Origin: Rhizobium rhizogenes NBRC 13257
Lineage (GTDB): Bacteria; Pseudomonadota; Alphaproteobacteria; Rhizobiales; Rhizobiaceae
Assembly (NCBI RefSeq): GCF_000696095.1
Contig: NZ_BAYX01000024.1
Location: 49,101 to 113,100, forward strand
Length of the DNA: 64,000 nt
Direction of reading: 5' to 3'
The position numbers were made by a program, and so were the translations under genes. Within the stretch, counting starts at the first letter, position 1; every line of letters starts with the position of its first letter. The notes under the pieces were generated by a model. It had not been told where the DNA came from. It ran no database searches and saw only the letters and a program-made list of their open reading frames with translations. Shown here in pieces: positions 42,181 through 50,605 of this stretch.

Positions 42181-43749
42181 ATGGATGCGTTTATGCAGAT
42201 CATCACTTCGAATGAAGCGGCGGCTCTTTTGAAAGACGGCATGACCGTCGCCGCTTCCGCTTTTGGAGGATGCTGCCATCCCGAGGCCATTTCAGCCGCC
42301 GTCGAGGAGCGCTACCTGGCGGAAGGCACTCCCCGTGATCTTACGCTCCTGTTTGCCGCCAGCGCCGGCGACCGCAAGACGCGCGGCATGGGCCATTTCG
42401 GATATGAAGGCCTCGTCAAGCGCGTCATCGCCGGCGGCTGGCGCGGCACTCCGCGGCTCGGCGAACTCGCACTGGCAGAAAAGATCGATGCCTATTGCTG
42501 GCCGCAGGGCGTGATCGCCCAGCTCTATCGCGCCATCGCCAGCGGCCAACCCGGTGTTGTCACCCATATCGGCCTCGGCTCCTTCATGGATCCGCTGCAT
42601 GGCGGTGGCCGGCTGAATGAAAGCACGACGACGGAGCTTGTGGAGCGGGTTACCTTGCGCGGCCGCGACTGGCTGCTCTATCCCTCGATGCCGCTCGATT
42701 GCGTTCTTCTGCGCGGCACGACCGCCGACGAGGACGGTAATATCACGATGGAGGACGAAGCCTTTCCGGTCGATGTTCTCGCCATGGCGCAGGCCGGCCG
42801 GAATTCTGGCGGCATCGTTATTGTTCAGGTCAAGCGCATCGCCGAACGCGGCTCGCTACGCGCCGCCGATGTACGCATTCCGGGCATGCTGGTGGATTAC
42901 GTGGTGGTCTGCAACGATCCCGCCCAGCATGGCGTCAGCTTCGGCGAGACCGATAATATCGCCTATACCGGCCGCTTCCGGGCCGCAGCCGGCCAATTGC
43001 CACCACTGCCGCTTTCCGTCGACAAGGTGATCCAACGCCGCGCCTTCCGGGAACTTCTCGGCCGCGCCCAAGCGACGATCAATCTCGGCATCGGCATCGC
43101 GGCGGGGATCGGCCGCATCGCCAGCGAAGAAGCCTATGACGACTATACCGTCACCATCGAATCCGGCGTTATCGGCGGCATTCCGGCCGAGGAGCTTTCC
43201 TTCGGCGCGGCGGTCAATCCGAGCGCCATCATTGCGCAGGCTTCCCAGTTCGATTTTTACGACGGCGGTGGCCTCGATGTCGCTTTCCTAGGGATGGCGG
43301 AGGTTGATGTTCGCGGCGCGGTGAATGTCAGCCGCTTCGGCAAGTCCATCGTCGGCGTCGGCGGCTTCACCAATATTTCCCAGACCGCCGGCACCGTCGT
43401 CTATATGGGCTCGTTCTCACATGGCGGCGCCGATATCCGGGTCGAGGATGGGAAGCTCTCGATCATGGCGGACGGCCGTTCCTGCAAGATCGTCGAGAAG
43501 GTGGCGCAAGTAAGCTCCGATCCCGGTGCCGCTCCGCAAGGCCAGAAGCAGATCGTCATCACCGAACGCGCCGTTTTTCACGTCATCGACAGCCGGCTGA
43601 CACTGACGGAGATCGCGCCCGGCATCGATACGAAAGCGCATGTCATCGACCGTCTGCCGTCGGGCGTTGCCATCGCCGACAAGCTCGGACAGATGGACAC
43701 CCGCCTCTTCCGTCAATCCGCCATGAAGGATTCCGGCCATGAAGATTGA
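42181..43749 (+). CDS. Acyl-CoA:acetate/3-ketoacid CoA-transferase (family I, fused alpha-beta)
   Basis: 522 residues, both halves of a family I CoA-transferase in one chain (YdiF/short-chain acyl-CoA transferase type). Glycine-rich CoA loop GMTVAASAFGG near the start and the catalytic glutamate in TVTIESGVIGGIPAEE (about residue 326). Forms a covalent glutamyl-CoA intermediate and activates carboxylic acids. An ATG at 42193 is an alternative start; no clear ribosome site precedes 42181. First gene of the rightward operon, directly after the HutC-type operator. It plays the part of the CaiB-type enzyme of the left operon. Confidence 0.85.
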   Translation: MDAFMQIITSNEAAALLKDGMTVAASAFGGCCHPEAISAAVEERYLAEGTPRDLTLLFAASAGDRKTRGMGHFGYEGLVKRVIAGGWRGTPRLGELALAEKIDAYCWPQGVIAQLYRAIASGQPGVVTHIGLGSFMDPLHGGGRLNESTTTELVERVTLRGRDWLLYPSMPLDCVLLRGTTADEDGNITMEDEAFPVDVLAMAQAGRNSGGIVIVQVKRIAERGSLRAADVRIPGMLVDYVVVCNDPAQHGVSFGETDNIAYTGRFRAAAGQLPPLPLSVDKVIQRRAFRELLGRAQATINLGIGIAAGIGRIASEEAYDDYTVTIESGVIGGIPAEELSFGAAVNPSAIIAQASQFDFYDGGGLDVAFLGMAEVDVRGAVNVSRFGKSIVGVGGFTNISQTAGTVVYMGSFSHGGADIRVEDGKLSIMADGRSCKIVEKVAQVSSDPGAAPQGQKQIVITERAVFHVIDSRLTLTEIAPGIDTKAHVIDRLPSGVAIADKLGQMDTRLFRQSAMKDSGHED

Positions 43750-44539
43750 TGGCTCCGTCGTCATCGTCACGGGATCAGCGACCGGCGTCGGCGCTGCCTG
43801 CGTCCGCATGTTTGCTGAAAAGGGCGCAAGAGTCGTCGTCAACTACAGCCGCAGCCGCGACGAGGCAGAAGAAACGGCCGCCGCCTGCAAGGCGCTCGGC
43901 ACCGAGGTCGAGCTCGTTCAGGCCGACGTATCGGACGATGCCGCCTGCCGCGCGATGGTGGCCAGGGCCGTGGAGCGCTGGGGCCGGCTCGATGCGCTGG
44001 TCAACAATGCCGCTATTACCGTCAAATCCGATCCCTTCGATCTAGAAACGCTTTCGGCGGAGGATTTCCAGAAGGTGTTCGGCGTCAATGTTGTCGGCGC
44101 CTACCAGATGTGCCGCGCCGCCATTCCGGCCATGCGCGCAACCGGCGCCGGCGCGATCGTCAACGTCTCCTCGAATGTCGCCTTTACCGGTGGCGGCACC
44201 TCGCTTGCCTACACCGCATCCAAGGGCGCGCTCAACGCGCTGACCATGGCGCTCGCCCGCACCTGCGGCCCGGAGATCCGCGTTAACGCCGTCTGCCCCG
44301 GCGTCATCGATACCCGCTGGATGCGCCAGACGCTGGGAACCGACGCCTATGATGCGCTCGCCGCGCGCTTTTCCGGCACAGCACCGCTCGGACGTGTCGC
44401 AATACCCGAAGATGTCGCCGGCGCGGTTGTCTGGCTAGTCGAAGGTGCGGAGTTCGTCACCGGCGAATTGCTCTCCGTCGATGGCGGCATTCGCCTAGCG
44501 GGCGGCGTGCGCAAACCTACCGCCAAGTCGGGAGCGTGA
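43739..44539 (+). CDS. Short-chain dehydrogenase/reductase
   Basis: 266 residues. Classical SDR: cofactor loop TGSATGVGAAC (about 11-21), NNA motif, catalytic Ser in NVSSNVAF, and YTASKGALN (Tyr and Lys), then VCPGVIDTRWM. The FabG-like layout next to a MaoC-type hydratase and a CoA-transferase suggests a (R)-3-hydroxyacyl-CoA dehydrogenase. Overlaps the CoA-transferase gene by 11 nt. Confidence 0.85.
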   Translation: MKIDGSVVIVTGSATGVGAACVRMFAEKGARVVVNYSRSRDEAEETAAACKALGTEVELVQADVSDDAACRAMVARAVERWGRLDALVNNAAITVKSDPFDLETLSAEDFQKVFGVNVVGAYQMCRAAIPAMRATGAGAIVNVSSNVAFTGGGTSLAYTASKGALNALTMALARTCGPEIRVNAVCPGVIDTRWMRQTLGTDAYDALAARFSGTAPLGRVAIPEDVAGAVVWLVEGAEFVTGELLSVDGGIRLAGGVRKPTAKSGA

Positions 44540-44541
44540 CC

Positions 44542-45393
44542 ATGACCGTCTCGCTGCAAGCGCTCATGGATTTTCCCATTCCGGAAGCCCGGCAGACGGT
44601 AACGGCGCGCGACGCCATTCTCTACGCGCTGACCGTCGGCTATGGCGCCGCCCCTCTCGATCCGGCGCATCTGCAGCGGCTGCAGGAGCATGATCTGCGC
44701 CCCACGCCGACGCTCGCCAACGTCGTTGCCCATGCCGGCTCCTGGATGAAGGACGCGGGCGTCAACTGGCAGCGCCTCGTTCACTCCGAGCATCGGCTGA
44801 CGATCCATCGTCCGCTTCCCCTCGACATCCCGCTCAAATCGCGCTCACGCATGCTGTCGGTCGTGGATCGCGGGCCGGAAAAAGGCATGTTCGCGACGTT
44901 CGAGCGAACGATCCTCACCCAAGCGGAGGAGACGCCGGTCGCAACCATCGTGCAGACGAATGCCTGTCGCGACGACGGCGGATGCGGATCGGCGGGAACG
45001 CCGCCGGAACCGCTGGCGCCCCTGCCCGACCGCAAGCCGGATGCGAACCTGGTAATCGTCGTGCCCGAGGATGCCGCTCTTCTCTACCGCTTGAACGGCG
45101 ATCTCAACCCGCTTCATTCCGATCCGGACTATGCGGCCCTGGCGGGCTTCAAGCGCCCGATCCTGCATGGTCTGTGCACTTTCGGCCATGCGGGCTATGC
45201 GATCGGGAAAACTTTGGGCACGAATGACATCGCGGATGTCGGCTTCATCGCCGCCCGCTTCACCGCCGTTGTCTTTCCCGGCGACCGGCTGGAATTCGAT
45301 ATTTGGCGAGAAAGCCAAGACATACGCTTCCGGGCTCGAGTGCCCGCGCGTGCTGTCACGGCGCTCGATTATGGAACTGCGAGGTTGGCATGA
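44542..45393 (+). CDS. MaoC/hydratase-2-like double hot-dog dehydratase
   Basis: 283 residues from the ATG at 44542 (GGAG 7 bases upstream). The C-terminal half carries the hydratase-2 motif YRLNGDLNPLHSDPDYAALA with the catalytic Asp and His, followed by FKRPILHGLCTFG; the N-terminal half is the non-catalytic hot-dog. Such enzymes hydrate enoyl-CoAs to the (R)-3-hydroxy form. Its place between the SDR and the regulator fits a short beta-oxidation set. Stop overlaps the next start (ATGA). Confidence 0.88.
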   Translation: MTVSLQALMDFPIPEARQTVTARDAILYALTVGYGAAPLDPAHLQRLQEHDLRPTPTLANVVAHAGSWMKDAGVNWQRLVHSEHRLTIHRPLPLDIPLKSRSRMLSVVDRGPEKGMFATFERTILTQAEETPVATIVQTNACRDDGGCGSAGTPPEPLAPLPDRKPDANLVIVVPEDAALLYRLNGDLNPLHSDPDYAALAGFKRPILHGLCTFGHAGYAIGKTLGTNDIADVGFIAARFTAVVFPGDRLEFDIWRESQDIRFRARVPARAVTALDYGTARLA

Positions 45394-46160
45394 CTGGACC
45401 GAAACCCAAACCGGCGGGCGATGCGCCGCATTATCTGCGCATCAAGGAAAAGATCATGGGTTTGATCGCCGAAGGCACGCTCAAGCCGGGCGATCGTGTC
45501 TTTTCCGAAAGCGAGCTGGTCTCGTCCTTCGGCGTCAGCCGCATGACCGCCAACCGAGCACTGCGCGAACTGATGTTCGAAGGCGTGCTGACGCGCTCCG
45601 CTGGCCTCGGCACCTTTGTTTCCTCGCAGCGTCACGATATCGATCTGCTGCAGATCAAGAACATCGCCGAGGAGATTTCCAGCCGCGGCCATCGCCATAC
45701 CGCCAAGGTGCTGATTGCCGACCGCATCAAGGCGGACGCCAGCGTCGCCCAGTCGCTCGATCTCGAGCCCGGTATCGAAGTCATGCATACGCTGATCGTG
45801 CATCTGGAAGACAATCAGCCGATCCAGGTCGAGGAACGCTATGTCAATCCGGTCGTGGCACCCGATTATCTCACCAATGATTTCAACGAGATCACTCCGA
45901 ACGAATATCTGACCCGGGTGGCACCGATCACCGAATTCGAGCATTTCGTCGAGGCGATGAAGCCGGATGCAACGGTGAGGAAACTGCTCGGCATGAAGCC
46001 AGATCAGCCTTGCCTCAGGGTCTTCCGCCGCACATGGTCCGGCGATGCCGTCGTCACCTGCGCGCTGCTCTCCTATCCCGGCGACAAGTACCGGCTGGAA
46101 GCGCGCTCGGGCAAGGGACGGGCAAAGCCGCTCGCTCTTCTGGAGGGCAGGCAGGGATGA
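45390..46160 (+). CDS. HutC-like GntR-family repressor
   Basis: 256 residues from the ATG overlapping the hydratase stop. Winged helix at about 15-80 (SESELVSSFGVSRMTANRAL) and a UTRA ligand domain (about 100-245). The ending VVTCALLSYPGDKYRLEAR is like that of HutC, the histidine-utilisation repressor whose effector is urocanate. It lies in the operon with a HAL-family lyase, so the inducer may be the unsaturated acid produced by that lyase. Candidate operators at 41822 and 42158. Confidence 0.88.
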   Translation: MTGPKPKPAGDAPHYLRIKEKIMGLIAEGTLKPGDRVFSESELVSSFGVSRMTANRALRELMFEGVLTRSAGLGTFVSSQRHDIDLLQIKNIAEEISSRGHRHTAKVLIADRIKADASVAQSLDLEPGIEVMHTLIVHLEDNQPIQVEERYVNPVVAPDYLTNDFNEITPNEYLTRVAPITEFEHFVEAMKPDATVRKLLGMKPDQPCLRVFRRTWSGDAVVTCALLSYPGDKYRLEARSGKGRAKPLALLEGRQG

Positions 46161-47656
46161 CCACCGCCGGCAACATCGTCTCCTTCACGGGAGCAGCTCC
46201 GACGGTGAGCGACATCGCCGCCATTGCGAGGCGGAATGCCCGGGTGACGATTTCCTCCGATGTCGAAGATAAGATCCTTGCCGCGCGCGCCATCGTCGAT
46301 CGCTACACGGCATCCGACATGCCCGTCTACGGCCTGACAACCGGGCTCGGCGCGGGCGTCGATACGCGCCTGGCGACCGACGATCTTGTGGCCTTCCAAC
46401 TGCGCGTGCCGCAAGCGCGGGCCGTCGGCGTCGGGGCTCCCCTTCCGCGAGACGTCGTGCGCGCAATGATGGCCGTCCGTATCGCCGGAATGGCGGCTGG
46501 CGGCTCCGGCGTGTCGCTGCCGGTATTTTCGGGTCTCGTCGCGGCATTGAATGCCGGTTTCCATCCGGTCGTGCCTTCTCTCGGCTCGATCGGTGCCGCC
46601 GACCTTGCGCCGCTGGCGCATATGGGCAGAGCGCTTCTGGGCGACGGCGAAGCGGAAATCGGTGGCGCTGTCATGGCAGCCGGCGAGGCGCTGATGACAG
46701 CCGGGCTCGAACCGCTTCGTCTTGCGCCGAAGGACGGACATGCGATTGTCGTCGCCAACAGCCTGTCCGTCGGCAAGGCCTGCCTCTGCCTTGAAGATAT
46801 CGAACAGCTGTTCACCTGGTCGCTTGCCGCCGTCGCTCTGAATTTCGAGGCTTTCCGCGCCAATGTGACCGCCTTCGATGACCGGGCGCTGGCGGCACGG
46901 CCGGCCTTCGGCCAGCGCGAGGCGGCCGCTCGGCTTCGTGATCTGCTGACCGGAAGCTCCCTGCTGGCCGATGGCGCGGCGCGGCGGCTGCAGGATCCCT
47001 TGAGCTACCGCTGCGCGCCGCAGGTCTCGGGCGCCCTCCTCCATGCGATCGACGAGTCGCGTCAGATAACGGAGATCGAGATTGCCAGCTCCGGCGACAA
47101 TCCCGTCGTGCTGATCGACGAAGGCCTGATGCTGTCGCACGGCAATTTCGACATGACCGCCTTCGTGCTGGCATGGGAACGGCTCGGTCAGGCACTGGCG
47201 CATTGCGCCGCGGGGACCGCCTATCGCACGATGAAGATCATGTCGGCCGGCATGTCGGACCTGCCGCGCTTCCTGACGCCGCTTGGCCAGAGCCGCACCG
47301 GGTTTGCCACGGTCCAGAAAACCGTCTCGGCGCTCGAGGCGGAAATTCGCCATTTCGCCGCGCCGATCTCGCTCACGCCCATACCAGTCGCCGATGGCGT
47401 CGAGGATCAGGCATCGATGGCGCCGAGCGTCCTTGCAAAGACCGAAGCGATCATCGAGCGGCTACGCTATCTCGTTGCCATCGAGCTGATCGCCTCCGCC
47501 CAGGCCGTGGAGCTGCGCGGCGTGGAAAACGAACTTGGGACAGGTACGCGGGATGTCTATCGGCAAATTCGCGAACAGGTGCCACCGCTCAGCGAGGATC
47601 GCGCCCAGGGTCCGGACTTCCAACGCATATCCGAACTGATCCGGAACTCCGCCTGA
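46157..47656 (+). CDS. HAL/PAL-family lyase lacking the MIO triad (second); candidate betaine lyase
   Basis: 499 residues from the ATG that overlaps the HutC-like stop. Family marks: Tyr58 in VYGLTTGLG, DGHAIVVANS (193-202), QDPLSYRC (279-286), GDNPVVL and VEDQASMAP. The MIO region reads GSIGAADLAPLAHM (143-156) against GSVGASGDLAPLAHM in histidase: the Ser is gone and one residue is deleted, so Ala-Ser-Gly cannot cyclise. It is not close to the left-operon protein (different length and active-site neighbourhood). As there, elimination of trimethylamine from a betaine is inferred from the loss of MIO, the QAT importer and the nearby trimethylamine genes. Confidence 0.85.
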   Translation: MTTAGNIVSFTGAAPTVSDIAAIARRNARVTISSDVEDKILAARAIVDRYTASDMPVYGLTTGLGAGVDTRLATDDLVAFQLRVPQARAVGVGAPLPRDVVRAMMAVRIAGMAAGGSGVSLPVFSGLVAALNAGFHPVVPSLGSIGAADLAPLAHMGRALLGDGEAEIGGAVMAAGEALMTAGLEPLRLAPKDGHAIVVANSLSVGKACLCLEDIEQLFTWSLAAVALNFEAFRANVTAFDDRALAARPAFGQREAAARLRDLLTGSSLLADGAARRLQDPLSYRCAPQVSGALLHAIDESRQITEIEIASSGDNPVVLIDEGLMLSHGNFDMTAFVLAWERLGQALAHCAAGTAYRTMKIMSAGMSDLPRFLTPLGQSRTGFATVQKTVSALEAEIRHFAAPISLTPIPVADGVEDQASMAPSVLAKTEAIIERLRYLVAIELIASAQAVELRGVENELGTGTRDVYRQIREQVPPLSEDRAQGPDFQRISELIRNSA

Positions 47657-47733
47657 CAGGGCGGGAATTGAAAAAACCAAAACTGATTTTGCTGCAGCAT
47701 CAATATTGATCCACCGCATTTAACCAGAGGGGA

Positions 47734-48627
47734 ATGAAGATGAAATTATCGATCCTGTCCGCCATCGCAGCCGCTGTGATGGTCACCTCCGCCTTCCAGC
47801 CCGCCGCCGCAGCGGAGCCCATCAAGGTCGGCAGCAAGAATTTCACCGAGCAATATATCCTCGCCGAAATGTACGCGGCTCTTCTCGAAAAGGCCGGCTT
47901 CCAGGTCGAGCGCAAGATCAATCTCGGCGGCACGATGATTGCCCAACAGGCGCTGACCACAGGCGCAATCGACCTCTATCCCGAATATACCGGCACGGCG
48001 CTTTCCGCCGTCGTCAAGGGAACGATGTCCACCGATCCGGACAAGGTCTATAATGAGGTCAAGGATTTCTACGCCAAGCAGTTCAATCTCACCTGGCTGA
48101 AGCCGACCGGCATCAACAATGGCTATGTCATCGTCGTGCGCCAGGAAACAGCCGATGCCGACAAGCTGAAGACGCTGTCCGACCTCGCCAAGGTATCGGG
48201 CACGTTGATCTTCGGCGGCGGCGCTGAATTTCCCGACCGCGCAGACGGTTTGCCCGGTCTGAAGCGCGTCTACAGCGCGGAATTCAAGGAATTCAAACAG
48301 TTCGCCAAGCTCGGTCTGCGTTATGACGCGCTTGGCCAAAAAGACATCGACGTCGTCAATGGCGCCGCCACCGACTGGCAGATCGGCGCAAAGGGACTGG
48401 TCGCGCTTGACGACGACAAGGGGCTCTTCCCGCCCTATTATCTCGCCCCCGTCGTCCGCCAACAGGCACTGGATGCCAATCCGAAAATGAAGGACGTGCT
48501 GGAAGCGCTCGGCTCCCACCTCGACAACGCGACGATGCGCGTCCTCAACGCCAAGGTCGAGAACGACCACGAAGAACCCAAGGACGTGGCCGAAGCCTTC
48601 CTGAAGGAAAAGGGTCTGCTTCCCTGA
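47734..48627 (+). CDS. Glycine-betaine/QAT-type ABC transporter binding protein (right operon)
   Basis: 297 residues (an ATG at 47740 is equally possible; GAGGGG precedes both). Signal peptide 1-27 with AAA before the cleavage site. Mature N-terminus KVGSKNFTEQYILAEMYAAL is the OpuCC/ProX-type signature, followed by GAIDLYPEYTGTALS; aromatic residues of this kind form the cage for quaternary ammonium groups. Belongs with the permeases and ATPase at 50606-52827. A hairpin follows the stop. Confidence 0.9.
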   Translation: MKMKLSILSAIAAAVMVTSAFQPAAAAEPIKVGSKNFTEQYILAEMYAALLEKAGFQVERKINLGGTMIAQQALTTGAIDLYPEYTGTALSAVVKGTMSTDPDKVYNEVKDFYAKQFNLTWLKPTGINNGYVIVVRQETADADKLKTLSDLAKVSGTLIFGGGAEFPDRADGLPGLKRVYSAEFKEFKQFAKLGLRYDALGQKDIDVVNGAATDWQIGAKGLVALDDDKGLFPPYYLAPVVRQQALDANPKMKDVLEALGSHLDNATMRVLNAKVENDHEEPKDVAEAFLKEKGLLP

Positions 48628-48634
48628 TCGTCTC

Positions 48635-48667
48635 GGAGCGCGACGGAATTTAAGCCCGCCGCGCTCC
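48635..48667 (+). terminator. Hairpin after the binding protein gene (right operon)
   Basis: Twelve-base arms GGAGCGCGACGG / CCGCCGCGCTCC with one mismatch and a 9-nt loop, 8 bp after the stop, no T run. Probably an mRNA-stabilising element inside the operon, giving more binding protein than permease. Confidence 0.5.
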
Positions 48668-48738
48668 CTTCCGGCACCATCGCCGGCAATTTGCAGCAAT
48701 CGATGTGACCGCCAGCGGCGGTATCCTGGAGAACGGGA

Positions 48739-49743
48739 ATGCAGGAAATCTGGATCGACTATCTGAACGCCATCGATGCCAAGGCACTGGCGCTGACCAA
48801 TGACGAAATCCTCGGTGCCGTCAGCAAGGCGCTGGATGCACAGGGACGCGGCGAGACGGTGATCGAGCCGCGCGTGCATCTCGTGCCCGAAAGCTCCGAC
48901 AAGGGGCATTTCAACGTGCTGCGCGGCTATGTGAAATCGCTCGGCTATGCCGGCGTCAAAGTGGTCGGCGATTTCGTCGACAACTACAAGCAGGGCCTGC
49001 CGTCGGAACTGGCGGTGCTCAACCTTTTCGATCCGCATACCGGCGTGCCGAAGGCGATCGTCGACGCCACCGCGATCACCGATATGCGTACCGGCGCGGT
49101 CACCGCCATCGGCGCACGCCATCTGGCCCGCAAGGACAGCAAGGTGCTTGGCCATATCGGCGCGCGCGGCACCGCCTACTGGAATGTGCGCCTGCTCGAC
49201 CATCTCTTCGATTTCGAGGAAATCCGCATCCATTCCCGCCGCCCCGAAAGCCGCGACGCCTTCGCCACCCGGCTGGAACAGGATCTCGGCAAGAAGATCA
49301 TCGTTACCGATAATTGGGAAGACTGCCTGAAGGACGCCGATATCATGGTGGAGGCGAGCCGCCTGCCGGAACCGACGCCGCTCTTCAAAACCTCCTGGGT
49401 CAAGAAGGGCGCTTTCGTCGTTCCCTACGGCACGATGAGCGCGCTGGAATTCGATCTGACCGACATCATGGACAAGGTCGTCGTTGACGATTGGGGTCAG
49501 TGCGGCCCCGGCCGGCCCTATGGCGCATTGCGCCGGCATGTGGACGAGGGCAAGGTGACGGCGGAAACGCTGCATGCCGAAATCGGCCAGATCGTTTGCG
49601 GTGCAAAGCCCGGCCGCGAGAGCGACGACGAAACCATCCTCTTCTGGCATCGCGGCCTCAGCACGACCGATGTCGCGCTCGGAGCGGCCATGGTCGACAA
49701 GGCCAAGCGGATGAATATCGGCCAGCGCCTGCGGTTTGCGTGA
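48739..49743 (+). CDS. Ornithine cyclodeaminase-family protein inside the importer operon
   Basis: 334 residues. NAD(P)-binding segment VLGHIGARGTAYWNVRLLDHL lacks the full GxGxxG of the family (GARGTA), while TDMRTGAVTAIGARHLA and the DDWGQC segment are family-typical. Lies between the binding protein and the permease genes of the right operon, so it should act on the imported compound or its product, for example as an imine reductase or amino acid dehydrogenase. Function not predictable further. Confidence 0.8.
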   Translation: MQEIWIDYLNAIDAKALALTNDEILGAVSKALDAQGRGETVIEPRVHLVPESSDKGHFNVLRGYVKSLGYAGVKVVGDFVDNYKQGLPSELAVLNLFDPHTGVPKAIVDATAITDMRTGAVTAIGARHLARKDSKVLGHIGARGTAYWNVRLLDHLFDFEEIRIHSRRPESRDAFATRLEQDLGKKIIVTDNWEDCLKDADIMVEASRLPEPTPLFKTSWVKKGAFVVPYGTMSALEFDLTDIMDKVVVDDWGQCGPGRPYGALRRHVDEGKVTAETLHAEIGQIVCGAKPGRESDDETILFWHRGLSTTDVALGAAMVDKAKRMNIGQRLRFA

Positions 49744-49749
49744 CCGGCC

Positions 49750-50562
49750 ATGACCACCTCCCCGCCGATCGCCTGCTCGCGAATGTATAATCTCAGCCCG
49801 AAGATAACCGGGCTCTGGGACGACTTTTTTACGTGGCTCGGTGCGCAATCCGGCGTCAAGCTTGAGGTGATCCCGCACGCTGCTCCAGCGCCTCTTTCCG
49901 CGCTCTGGGAGCGGCCGGATATGGGCGTCGTCTTCATGTGCGGCTTCCCGTTCTCAAAGCTTGCCGCCGAACAGCGGCCGATACCGCTCGTGGCACCTAT
50001 CTCGCTCGCGAATTGGGCAGCCAGCCAGCCGGTTTATGCAAGCCATATCGTCGCCGGCAGGGACACGGCCTTCGAAAGTGCCGACCTTGCAACGGCACGC
50101 TGGGGCTGGACGGTGCGGGATTCGCAGTCCGGCTACAATGCACCGAGAGAGTTTGTCGCAACGCAGCCCTATGCAACAGAAGTGCGCGACACGGTCGGCC
50201 CGCTTCTCAACCCGCGCGGCGTCGTGGAAGCGATCCGCAGCGGCACGATCGATGTTGGGGCGATCGATGCCTATGCCTATCAACTGCTGGACATGCACGA
50301 GCCGGAGATGATCGCGCCGCTTCGCATCGTCGCGACGACCAAGCCCGCACCCTTCCCGCTGCTTGTAGCCTCCCGGCAGTTGCCGCCGGACACGGTTCTG
50401 GCGCTCAAGCATGCGCTTCTTCACGCGCATCGGACCGACGAAGGGCAAGCCATCCTTACCTCGCTAGGCCTCGCCGCTTTCGCGGAGCCGGATATGGCGG
50501 CGTACGATCGGATGCCGGCAAGAGCGCGGGATACCGACGAAGCCCTGGGAGCGTCATGGTGA
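49750..50562 (+). CDS. PhnD-like binding-protein fold without signal peptide
   Basis: 270 residues. The pattern (RMYNLSPKITGLWDDFFTWL, GVVFMCGFPFSKL, RWGWTVRDSQSGYNAPREF, GAIDAYAYQLL) fits the PhnD/phosphonate-type periplasmic binding protein family. The N-terminus MTTSPPIACSRMYN is not hydrophobic, so no export signal is seen, and no in-frame start upstream gives one. It may be cytosolic and act as a carrier, enzyme or sensor. Between the cyclodeaminase-like gene (6 bp) and the permease gene (43 bp) of the right operon. Confidence 0.75.
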   Translation: MTTSPPIACSRMYNLSPKITGLWDDFFTWLGAQSGVKLEVIPHAAPAPLSALWERPDMGVVFMCGFPFSKLAAEQRPIPLVAPISLANWAASQPVYASHIVAGRDTAFESADLATARWGWTVRDSQSGYNAPREFVATQPYATEVRDTVGPLLNPRGVVEAIRSGTIDVGAIDAYAYQLLDMHEPEMIAPLRIVATTKPAPFPLLVASRQLPPDTVLALKHALLHAHRTDEGQAILTSLGLAAFAEPDMAAYDRMPARARDTDEALGASW

Positions 50563-50605
50563 AACCAAGACAAGCCCGCCATCGCTCCAACAAAGGACCC
50601 TGCCG

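Noticed and set aside
47746..49878. 710-codon minus-strand frame across the binding protein and cyclodeaminase-like genes
   Set aside because: Antisense shadow of two well-supported plus-strand genes; no family resemblance and it would run through an inter-gene hairpin.
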